Part shown: positions 6,459 to 11,939 of the stretch, piece by piece
How the letters are laid out: each line of letters opens with the position of its first letter
How positions within the stretch are numbered: position 1 is the first letter of the stretch
From: Rhodospirillales bacterium
GTDB taxonomy: Bacteria > Pseudomonadota > Alphaproteobacteria > Rhodospirillales > Casp-alpha2
DNA length: 11,939 nucleotides
Direction of reading: 5' to 3'
NCBI GenBank assembly: GCA_018664265.1
Contig: JABJOR010000444.1
Coordinates: forward strand, 1 to 11,939
The notes under the pieces: generated by a model
Told to the model about the DNA's origin: nothing
Seen by the model: only the letters and a program-made list of their open reading frames with translations
The model's database searches: none
Made by a program: the position numbers and the translations under genes

Positions 6459-6907
6459 GTTGGCCAATCCGCTATATAGGCCGTGAAGTCACCGCCGTTT
6501 TGTTGCACTTCGCGTTCAGACACCGTGCGCCCGCGAACCGACATGCCCGCATTATGAACACTTTCAGAATTACCCGTCACAAGCGGATGCCAGCTTGGTA
6601 AATCCTTGCCCTCGGACAGTAAACGATAGGCACAGGTAGACGGCAGCCAGCTTAGGGTCTTGATTTTTGTTGGTGTCAGACGGACACAGTCTGGCACGAA
6701 CCTGTGGCGATCTTCATAGCTGGAGCAGCGACATTCATGAGGGTCAAGCAAACGACACGCAACGCTGGTATGTTTTAATGCATCGGGCTTTTGCGGATCA
6801 TCGACCATTCCCAGACAACACTTGCCACACCCGTCGCACAGGGATTCCCATTGCGTGGGACTCATGGCTTCAAGAGGTGTGATCTTCCAGAAGGGCTGAT
6901 TGCTCAT
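6455..6907 (-). CDS. YcgN/UPF0260 cysteine-rich protein, first (upstream) paralogue
   Basis: A 150-residue YcgN-family protein, close to the E. coli length. CDGCGKCC is at 24-31, followed by cysteines at 51, 59, 61, 74 and 92, then PSTCAYRLLSEGKDL, WHPLVTG and VHNAG in the standard order. The frame is open back to 7081, but that stretch is antisense-like shadow within sco1; the ATG at 6905-6907 gives the family N-terminus (MSNQPFW). No SD is obvious, so it probably depends on coupling to sco1, whose stop is 16 bases upstream. It overlaps the second copy by 4 bases. The paralogues have clearly diverged, mostly near residues 35-50 and 62-72 between the cysteines, which suggests distinct partners or metals rather than a recent duplication. 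Confidence 0.92.
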   Translation of the reverse strand: MSNQPFWKITPLEAMSPTQWESLCDGCGKCCLGMVDDPQKPDALKHTSVACRLLDPHECRCSSYEDRHRFVPDCVRLTPTKIKTLSWLPSTCAYRLLSEGKDLPSWHPLVTGNSESVHNAGMSVRGRTVSEREVQQNGGDFTAYIADWPT

Positions 6908-6923
6908 ATCTGATATGGGTTTT

Positions 6924-7532
6924 TCAGGAATGCTCTTTAATCTTGGTAACAATAGCTTCCGGCTCAGACGTGTGGCTGAAATGCGCCTTGTACGAGCCAT
7001 CAGACCCCATGATGAATACCAACGATGTATGATCCATAAAGTAATCATCCTCGTCCGCGCCATCTTCCTGGGCCTTGGCATAATAAACGCCGTAAGCCTT
7101 GGCGACCTTTTTGATCTGCAGAGGGTTACCCGTCAGGCCGATAATTGCCGGATGAAAGTGTTCCAGGTACTCTTTCAGATATTCCGGTTTGTCGCGCTCT
7201 GGATCGACAGTAATAAACAACACATTCATATCCCCCGCTTCATCCCCAAGAATATCAAGGGCGGTTGATATATTTGTCAGTGTAGTCGGGCAAACATCCG
7301 GGCAGAAGGTATAACCAAAGAAGATCAGGGTATTGGCGCCCTTGAAATCCGCGTCCGTGACTTTTTCGCCCCAATGATCAACAAGCTCAAACGGTCCGCC
7401 AATTTCTATTTTGCTCGCCTGTTTGGCGCTGTCGGATAGAGGGCCGAAATACCCTGACTGCAGAGCAGCCCAGAACCCGGCCCCGGCAACGACGAGCATC
7501 AAGATGGCAACGACTGTTCTGGCCTGTTTCAT
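6924..7532 (-). CDS. SCO1/SenC/PrrC-family copper chaperone
   Basis: A 202-residue membrane-anchored thioredoxin-fold protein. A single N-terminal hydrophobic segment (about residues 7-24) acts as uncleaved anchor, placing the rest in the periplasm. The copper site is complete: C77 and C81 in FGYTFCPDVCP, and H168 in FMDHTSLVF, preceded by the acidic loop DGADEDD. The conserved FITVDPERD is at 106-114. SCO proteins deliver copper to the CuA centre of cytochrome oxidase or act in thiol-disulfide balance; no oxidase genes are in this window. An AAGGGA SD lies seven bases before the ATG but is buried in a hairpin (7539-7573). It heads an operon with two ycgN paralogues, an arrangement compatible with metal handling. 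Confidence 0.93.
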   Translation of the reverse strand: MKQARTVVAILMLVVAGAGFWAALQSGYFGPLSDSAKQASKIEIGGPFELVDHWGEKVTDADFKGANTLIFFGYTFCPDVCPTTLTNISTALDILGDEAGDMNVLFITVDPERDKPEYLKEYLEHFHPAIIGLTGNPLQIKKVAKAYGVYYAKAQEDGADEDDYFMDHTSLVFIMGSDGSYKAHFSHTSEPEAIVTKIKEHS

Positions 7533-7538
7533 TTCAGT

Positions 7539-7573
7539 GTCCCTTTATTATGTCTGCGGGCATCATAAAGGAC
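7539..7573 (-). promoter_or_regulatory. 5'-UTR hairpin sequestering the sco1 Shine-Dalgarno
   Basis: On the minus-strand transcript the arms are GUCCUUUAUGAUG (plus 7573-7561) and CAUAAUAAAGGGAC (plus 7552-7539), with an 8-base loop. This gives 12 base pairs with one mismatch and one bulged base. The 3' arm contains AAAGGGA, the only good SD for sco1, seven bases from its ATG. Folding would hide it. There is no T-tract after the stem, so it is not an intrinsic terminator. It could be an RNA thermometer, a protein-controlled hairpin, or just a stability element. The pairing is visible directly; regulation is inferred. Confidence 0.5.
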
Positions 7574-7616
7574 GGATGGCTTGGGGCCAACGCTCATTTT
7601 AAAAAAAGTATACCCG

Positions 7617-8300
7617 TTACTGCATCACCAAATTTGGAAGCTGGGACAATACAGGGACCAGTTCAGGCGGAATAATATCAGGAATGGAGTCCAGAATAAT
7701 TCCGGTAATATCCTCAATAATCAAAACATCATCATCTGATATAACTCTTGTCTGGCCTTCGGGAAGAGGTGGCAACTGGGCTTCCAGCTCCTGTGGCAGG
7801 GCACGGGCCTGTAATCCCGGAGGCAGCGCCCCTGATTCCTCAAGTTTCTTCTGCAATCCTGGAGGTAGTGTACCATTTTTGGCCAGTTGTTTTTGAAGTC
7901 CTGGGGGTAATCCAGATTTCTTTTTGTCCTTCTTTTTGTCTTTATCTTTTTTCTTCTTCTTGTCTTTGCTTTTGCCTTTACCCTTACCTTCATCATCGTC
8001 TTCGTCGGCATCGCCATCATCAACATCGTCTGAATCATCGCTTTGAGACTGTGTTTGACCATTCACAACAGTTTTCAAAACATCGTTTACGATATCACCG
8101 ACGGAAACAGTATCATCCGTCGCCTGTTGGGTTTCATTCAGGGTTTTGAAAAAAACATTCAACATGTCCTTTTCAAATTCTGTGACATTGGATGCTTCTC
8201 CGTTTTGAGGAGGAGGAACGCTATCATCCGCCGAAACAAATTCAATAGTGCTAAATGTCAGCATAAGCACCAACGCCAAGCCCGGAATAAAAAATTTCAT
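7617..8300 (-). CDS. Secreted LPPGL-repeat protein with CigR/RcnB-like C-terminus
   Basis: The 227-residue product starts at the ATG at 8298-8300, which has a GGGAG SD; the frame extends to 8375 without support. A signal peptide (residues 1-24, FVSA/DDS) is followed by a mixed region to about 87, a strongly acidic run (88-104, mostly D and E), a lysine block (about 105-128), and three LPPGLQ units at 131, 145 and 159, a 14-residue period. The tail RVISDDDVLIIEDITGIILD matches the end of CigR/RcnB-like periplasmic proteins, where LPPGL units precede a VLI-x(4)-TG-VI-x-D segment. CigR is known as an antivirulence protein in Salmonella; this protein's function is unknown. The juxtaposed acidic and basic blocks could bind cations or polyanions. 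It lies 31 bases after cobL and may be co-transcribed with it. Confidence 0.75.
   Translation of the reverse strand: MKFFIPGLALVLMLTFSTIEFVSADDSVPPPQNGEASNVTEFEKDMLNVFFKTLNETQQATDDTVSVGDIVNDVLKTVVNGQTQSQSDDSDDVDDGDADEDDDEGKGKGKSKDKKKKKDKDKKKDKKKSGLPPGLQKQLAKNGTLPPGLQKKLEESGALPPGLQARALPQELEAQLPPLPEGQTRVISDDDVLIIEDITGIILDSIPDIIPPELVPVLSQLPNLVMQ
7809..7910 (-). repeat. In-frame LPPGLQ repeats, 42-bp period
   Basis: Three LPPGLQ motifs (residues 131-136, 145-150 and 159-164 of the secreted protein) are spaced by exactly 14 residues; the intervening residues are charged or polar, such as KQLAKNGT and KKLEESGA. The DNA of the units has diverged at many third positions, so the repetition is kept at protein level rather than by recent slippage. 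Confidence 0.8.
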
Positions 8301-8331
8301 ACGACGCTCCCTGAGATATCTGTGAGTACGA

Positions 8332-9504
8332 TTATAGGTTTGATTTGAATGAAACAACAAACATTGAATGATCATCTATGCGCATCTCAACACAGGTTCC
8401 ACTTAAAGAGTCCAAAAGCCCCGCCAGGTTTTCAACTTCGTGTTCATTACAAACTGTAACCAGCCTTCCGCCTGGGACGAGCAAATCATGATACACCCTT
8501 AACTTGCTTTCAGAGACAAGCGAGCCACTTAAGAAAATAGCATGAGGCTCTCGCTGGTTTTCAAAATCTTCATCATCCTGAACACGCAAATGCGGCACAC
8601 CAAGGAACTCTGCATTCTTTTCAAGATTTGTGCGGTGATCTTCATCACAGAGATAAACAGTGGCGCGGGTGTGGTTTGTGCTACGCAACCATTCAATGGC
8701 AATGGCACCGCTGTTATCACCGATCCCCCAGAGAGTATCACCGGGTTGGGGGGCCAGAACAGACAGAACGTTTGTGCGAGCTTCCCGTGAAATTAGCTCA
8801 CCCCCAGAGACAAAAGCATCAGCGGGCAAACCAGGAACCCGTGACCACCATCGTGCATCTGGTCCGGCAATACACTCCACACAAATAGTATTGAGGTCAG
8901 AGACTCTCCCGTGAGACCAGCTTTCGGCCGTTGCCTTGTAGCATTGTTCGCGCATGTCCCCCATGTCGCAAAACACCGTCATGTGGCTTTGGGCAAATCC
9001 ACGCTCACACAAATAACTTGCAACCTGTGTCGGGGTTTCTCCATCTGCACCCAAAGCAACGATCTTTGCACCAGGATAAACATACAAATTAATTCCCGCC
9101 GGATGGCTGGCATGAATAGTCAGGCATTCACTATCCGGAACGGACCAGACCATGCGCCCGCAGGCCAGCGAGAAGGCGCTTGGCTTGGGAATTACAGTAA
9201 TGTCAGATGTTCCGAGACGACGTGCCAAGGCGCTGCCGGCACCATAATGCATAGGGTCTCCAGCGGTCATCACCACAATGCGTTTGTCTTTATAGCTCTG
9301 AAATTGCTCGGCGAGAGACGTAAAACCCTTTTGCGAAATCAGACGGACACAGCCGTCAAGGATATCTGTATCAGAAACCAGCGTGTGATAACGTGCACTG
9401 CCTGCCAGTACTTCTGCACTGGCTAAAACTTCCCGTGACTGAGCGCTCAAACCATCAAGCCCATCACAGCCAATACCAATGACAGTAATCCAGGAGTTTT
9501 TCAT
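8332..9504 (-). CDS. cobL: CobL-like precorrin-6Y C5,15-methyltransferase (CbiE-CbiT fusion), divergent CbiT half
   Basis: The 390-residue length and layout match CobL: an N-terminal CbiE tetrapyrrole methylase domain (about 1-200, opening WITVIGIGCDGLDGLS, with AGDPMHYGAGSALARRL near 81-97) and a C-terminal CbiT SAM-dependent domain (about 230-390, with ISREARTNVLSVLAPQPGD near 238-256). In cobalamin synthesis it adds methyls at C5 and C15 and decarboxylates the C12 acetate. The CbiT half is unusual: the normal D-x-GAGSGS SAM loop reads GIGDNSGAI (260-268) and the usual F-I/V-GGG strand reads FLSGS. It may have weakened or altered activity. No other cobalamin gene and no cobalamin riboswitch is seen here. 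Its start faces the MFS gene across a divergent intergenic region. Confidence 0.82.
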   Translation of the reverse strand: MKNSWITVIGIGCDGLDGLSAQSREVLASAEVLAGSARYHTLVSDTDILDGCVRLISQKGFTSLAEQFQSYKDKRIVVMTAGDPMHYGAGSALARRLGTSDITVIPKPSAFSLACGRMVWSVPDSECLTIHASHPAGINLYVYPGAKIVALGADGETPTQVASYLCERGFAQSHMTVFCDMGDMREQCYKATAESWSHGRVSDLNTICVECIAGPDARWWSRVPGLPADAFVSGGELISREARTNVLSVLAPQPGDTLWGIGDNSGAIAIEWLRSTNHTRATVYLCDEDHRTNLEKNAEFLGVPHLRVQDDEDFENQREPHAIFLSGSLVSESKLRVYHDLLVPGGRLVTVCNEHEVENLAGLLDSLSGTCVEMRIDDHSMFVVSFKSNL

Positions 9505-9589
9505 GTTGTGACGCCTACGCCCCCTTACTTTATTTCAATCTACTATAACAAGTATCCTGATTGATGAAATAATCTGTACAATAATTGGC

Positions 9590-9628
9590 ATGTCACAAAC
9601 AAGACAATTGACTTGTTATGTCACAAAC
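9590..9628 (+). repeat. 11-bp direct repeat ATGTCACAAAC, 28-base pitch
   Basis: Exact copies of ATGTCACAAAC lie at 9590-9600 and 9618-9628 and bracket the palindrome at 9598-9617. The outer part of the first copy overlaps the palindrome arm. Together they make a compact repeated block upstream of the MFS gene. Confidence 0.6.
9598..9617. promoter_or_regulatory. 20-bp near-perfect palindrome, candidate operator
   Basis: AACAAG (9598-9603) and CTTGTT (9612-9617) flank ACAATTGA, whose core CAATTG is itself palindromic. Eighteen of 20 positions are symmetric. It is bordered by two copies of ATGTCACAAAC (9590-9600 and 9618-9628), and a further inverted copy of the arm (ATAACAAGT, 9545-9553) lies about 50 bases upstream. 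This spacing of related half-sites is typical of a dimeric regulator's target. The regulator is unknown. Confidence 0.5.
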
Positions 9629-9685
9629 CCGAAGACTAACCATATTGAAAACAATAAACACAGGCATAAAGCCAGACAGGGAATA

Positions 9686-10861
9686 ATGAACGATAGCACC
9701 TTAACTGACCGGCAGCGATTCTATTCACTTTGTGGAATTTGCACCAGTGTCTTTGCCTGGGGTATTTCCTTTGCTGGACTTATACCCCTAATGTCTCTGA
9801 CCCTTGAAGGGCGCGGTTATGACCCACTGATGATTGGCCTTCTCGGGGCCATAACCCCTGTCGGTGTTATCCTTGCAGCCCCCATGGCACCGGGCTTTAT
9901 ACAAGCACTGGGAACAGCGCGAGCTATTTTCATTACATCCGTTGGCATTACGATTACAGTTGCTTTATTGCCAGTTTTCGATTCTTACGAGAGCTGGCTG
10001 GGCTTACGGTTGCTCGCCGGTTTGTTTGGGGCTGTTCCGTGGATTGGCACAGAAACCTGGGTCAATGCTATTGCCACGGAAAAAAGTCGTGGGCGGATAA
10101 CCGCAATCTATATCACCATAATGGCAATCAGTTTTGCCATTGGTCCTTTAATGCTGAGCATTCTAGGAACGCAAGGCAATCAGCCCTACATTATTTATAC
10201 AGGCCTCATGGCCCTGAGCCATATTCCTCTGATACTGATCTGGCGTTATGCCCCTGTTCTACACCATGTCAAAGGTCTGAAATTTTCCAGCTTTATCTGG
10301 ACAATTCCTTCTATTCTAGCGGCGGCCATGGTTTGCGGTATGGTTGATATGTCGTTCTTCAGCTTCCTGCCAATCTGGGGCCTGCGAATGGGCTTTGCGG
10401 AAGATACCGCTGTCCTGCTTCTCAGTATTTTTGTCATTGGTAACGTTGTTCTGCAATTGCCCATCGGATGGCTAGCCGACAAGACAGATCGTTATATGGT
10501 GCTTATCGGCTGCGGCATTATCGGTATCATCAGCCCGGTTCTTATTATCCTGGTCGCCGAAAGCACCTGGAGCATTTCGATTATTCTGTTCTTCTGGGGT
10601 GGATGTGTCTGGGCGCTTTATTCCGTGTCCCTGGCTATTTTGGGGGAACGTTACAAGGGCGGCACATTGACAGCTGCCAGCGCCGTTTTCATTGTAGCCT
10701 ATGAGATAGCCAACATCGTCGGCCCACCACTAGCTGGTGTCTCCATTGATCTCTGGGGGCCGGATGGGTTAATGGTCTTTATGGGAGGCAGCATGACGGT
10801 TTTCGTTATTGTGACCACTATTCGGCAAATCATAAAACACCGACAAGCGCAGACAGGCTAG
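9686..10861 (+). CDS. MFS transporter, YcaD-like
   Basis: A 391-residue major facilitator protein with about 12 hydrophobic helices from GICTSVFAWGISFAGLIPLM to VFVIVTTIRQI. YcaD-like features are the GTETWVNAI segment followed by SRGRITAIY (about residues 124-143) and, in the second half, LPIWGLRMGF...LQLPIGWLADKTDRY, the MFS loop motif. The substrate cannot be predicted; export of a small metabolite is the usual guess for the family. The frame is open to 9590, but ATG 9686 has an AGGGA SD six bases upstream and avoids the palindrome region. It is divergent from cobL and may share its regulation. The stop TAG lies in CTAG at 10858-10861, which also contains the stop of the convergent TPR gene. 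Confidence 0.9.
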   Translation: MNDSTLTDRQRFYSLCGICTSVFAWGISFAGLIPLMSLTLEGRGYDPLMIGLLGAITPVGVILAAPMAPGFIQALGTARAIFITSVGITITVALLPVFDSYESWLGLRLLAGLFGAVPWIGTETWVNAIATEKSRGRITAIYITIMAISFAIGPLMLSILGTQGNQPYIIYTGLMALSHIPLILIWRYAPVLHHVKGLKFSSFIWTIPSILAAAMVCGMVDMSFFSFLPIWGLRMGFAEDTAVLLLSIFVIGNVVLQLPIGWLADKTDRYMVLIGCGIIGIISPVLIILVAESTWSISIILFFWGGCVWALYSVSLAILGERYKGGTLTAASAVFIVAYEIANIVGPPLAGVSIDLWGPDGLMVFMGGSMTVFVIVTTIRQIIKHRQAQTG

Positions 10862-11850
10862 CTGATTCTCAGATCAAGGGCTTCGGCTTCTTCTTCACGG
10901 CCCATAGCCCTCAGCAAAGTTGCATAATTGCGCAAGCCTGTCACCAGCGATGGGTGGCCGGGTTCATACAACATTTCCTTGATCGACAGAGCCCTGTTCA
11001 GCACAGGTTCGGCTTCTTCCAACAAATCCTGGTGCTTGAGCAACAACCCCAGATTATTCAAATCCGTTGCCACAGCCAGAGAGTCCTTTCCACTGGCAGC
11101 TTCATCGATTTTCAGGGCGCGTTCATACAGTGGGCGAGCCGTACCTGCGTCACCCTTTTCAAAATACAACATGGCAAGATTATTCAGTACGCTGGCAACA
11201 TCCGGATGATTTGGGCCACTGGTGCGTTCTGTCAACTTCAGGGCACGGCGCAAGGAGATGACAGCCTTATCGAAATTCTCAATCTGGCCGGAGCGGTACT
11301 GGGCAATACCAAATTTGTTCAGGCTCTCCGCCATTAATGCATCATGTCCGAAAGGGATCATTTCAATGGCAAGACTAAAGTGTTGAACGGCGACTTCCAT
11401 ATTTTGCAAGGCAAGCTCCAGATCACCTGCGGCAATACTAGCGATTGCGGCACCCAGAAGGTGTTGATCCGATTCCGTACGTAACGCGCGGCCCGTTGCA
11501 GCATCTTCCTTACTGACCACATCCATAGCGGCAATGGATTTTTCTGCCGTTCCGCCCAGCAAGGGCTTTCGTATAGTTTCAAAATTTTTAGCAAAGGGAG
11601 AGTCTGCTGCACCGAAATCATTCAGACGATTTTGCAGGCCATCGAACCATCCATCATGAATCCCCCCGGGCAGAGTAACCTGAGGTGTTTCTTCGTCACT
11701 GTGCACTTTCGAAGCGGGCGCCTTGTCCAGCTTGCGACCCATGCCCCACCAGATAACAAACAATGCGACAAAGACCACAGCCAGAGTCAGCTCTGGGCGT
11801 AGCCACAAAAGCTCCAAAAGCCAATCAACGGTGCCTGTTTCGTGCTCCAT
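10858..11850 (-). CDS. Membrane-anchored TPR protein (kinesin-light-chain-type repeats)
   Basis: The 330-residue protein has an N-terminal membrane segment (about residues 20-37, LTLAVVFVALFVIWWGMG) followed by a basic R-K, suggesting an uncleaved anchor. A low-complexity linker and a region with little recognisable similarity run to about 125. At least three KLC-type TPR units follow: ALMAESLNKFGIAQYRSG (from about 171), HPDVASVLNNLAMLYFEKGD (from about 215), SLAVATDLNNLGLLLKHQD (from about 257), and a final one from HPSLVTGLRNYATLLRAMG. Such repeats bind other proteins. Which side of the membrane the TPRs face is not decided by the sequence. The start ATG has only a distant AGGAAAG. The stop overlaps the convergent MFS stop by 4 bases. 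Confidence 0.85.
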   Translation of the reverse strand: MEHETGTVDWLLELLWLRPELTLAVVFVALFVIWWGMGRKLDKAPASKVHSDEETPQVTLPGGIHDGWFDGLQNRLNDFGAADSPFAKNFETIRKPLLGGTAEKSIAAMDVVSKEDAATGRALRTESDQHLLGAAIASIAAGDLELALQNMEVAVQHFSLAIEMIPFGHDALMAESLNKFGIAQYRSGQIENFDKAVISLRRALKLTERTSGPNHPDVASVLNNLAMLYFEKGDAGTARPLYERALKIDEAASGKDSLAVATDLNNLGLLLKHQDLLEEAEPVLNRALSIKEMLYEPGHPSLVTGLRNYATLLRAMGREEEAEALDLRIS

Positions 11851-11872
11851 GCAACTTTGATACTTTCCTGTT

Positions 11873-11893
11873 CTAAGGCCATTTTGACCTTAG
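11873..11893. promoter_or_regulatory. 21-bp dyad upstream of the TPR gene
   Basis: CTAAGGCCA and TGACCTTAG flank TTT; the arms are complementary at all but one pair. It lies 23-43 bases upstream of the TPR start codon and downstream of a TATACT/TATAAG -10-like cluster on the minus strand (about 11913-11922). It could be an operator between promoter and gene, or a hairpin in the leader. The region beyond the right edge is not visible. Confidence 0.4.
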
Positions 11894-11939
11894 CGAATCA
11901 TCTGCTTCTTTCTTATAGTATATTCACGGTGGTCTTTGC

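Larger units (their letters stand above)
9505..9685. promoter_or_regulatory. Divergent cobL / MFS intergenic region
   Basis: This 181-base AT-rich gap must hold promoters for both cobL and the MFS gene. It contains three AACAAG half-sites and a direct repeat (described separately). A TACAAT (plus strand, about 9577) is a good -10 match, but no convincing -35 precedes it. No B12-box or cobalamin riboswitch sequence is present, although cobL is a cobalamin gene. The open frame of the MFS gene reaches back to 9590 through this region without initiation signals. Confidence 0.4.

Noticed and set aside
6908..7081. N-terminal extension of the first ycgN gene into sco1
   Set aside because: The extension has no family similarity and is the out-of-frame reading of sco1; the family N-terminus begins at 6907.
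7590..7625. Possible intrinsic terminator after the LPPGL-repeat gene (T7 run on the minus strand after AGTA...TACT)
   Set aside because: The stem is only 4 bp and overlaps the stop codon; too weak to call a terminator.
7721..8062. 113-codon frame overlapping the LPPGL-repeat gene in another frame
   Set aside because: It is a shadow caused by the lysine/aspartate low-complexity DNA. The A6G run is not in the A-AAA-AAG register needed for standard -1 slippage.
9505..9685. Cobalamin riboswitch upstream of cobL or the MFS gene
   Set aside because: No B12-box or long structured leader is visible, and the gap is too short for a usual cobalamin riboswitch plus promoter.

Overview
The window looks like a chromosomal segment of a proteobacterium, most probably a marine-type alphaproteobacterium of the Rhodospirillales kind. 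That assignment is an inference from gene content: YcgN/UPF0260 proteins, a CobL fusion methyltransferase, a small single-domain PAS protein, and SCO1 without oxidase genes. Base composition is moderate, by eye in the high 40s % G+C. The left ~400 bases and the LysR gene are visibly more AT-rich. No tRNA, rRNA, CRISPR array or recognisable transposase is present.

Layout, left to right. (1) Bases 1-413 are AT-rich and damaged. They hold the first half of a PAS-domain gene on the minus strand (109-273) with intact expression signals, including a Fur-box-like palindrome over its promoter. They also hold an unidentified open frame entering from the left edge (2-181, plus strand) and an 11-bp inverted repeat. 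(2) Bases 414-3622 are a tight minus-strand cluster transcribed in the order DHDPS-family aldolase, YgjP-type metallopeptidase, Ada, YjbQ, with overlaps or very short gaps. (3) A small secreted protein (3696-3950) and a LysR regulator (4014-4928) follow on the minus strand. (4) A PF03773-type permease (4999-6021, plus) is divergent from the LysR gene, with a dyad between them. (5) A minus-strand operon sco1 - ycgN - ycgN (7532 to 6018) runs into the permease tail to tail. Its first gene has a hairpin that would hide the ribosome binding site. (6) cobL (9504-8332) and a secreted LPPGL-repeat, CigR/RcnB-like protein (8300-7617) follow on the minus strand. (7) A YcaD-like MFS transporter (9686-10861, plus) diverges from cobL across a 181-base region with three AACAAG half-sites. 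It ends tail to tail with a membrane-anchored TPR protein (11850-10858, minus).

How the genes may work together. Ada is a DNA alkylation repair and sensor gene carried in an operon of metabolic or housekeeping genes. The centre of the window could be a small metal-handling neighbourhood: a LysR-controlled permease with a Cys-Cys motif, a copper chaperone (SCO1), two cysteine-rich YcgN paralogues, and an acidic/Lys-rich CigR/RcnB-like periplasmic protein. This is inference from families and synteny only. The strongest non-coding signals are the SD-sequestering hairpin before sco1, the multi-half-site operator before the MFS gene, and the Fur-like palindrome before the truncated PAS gene. I see no complete, clearly novel defence or mobile system here.
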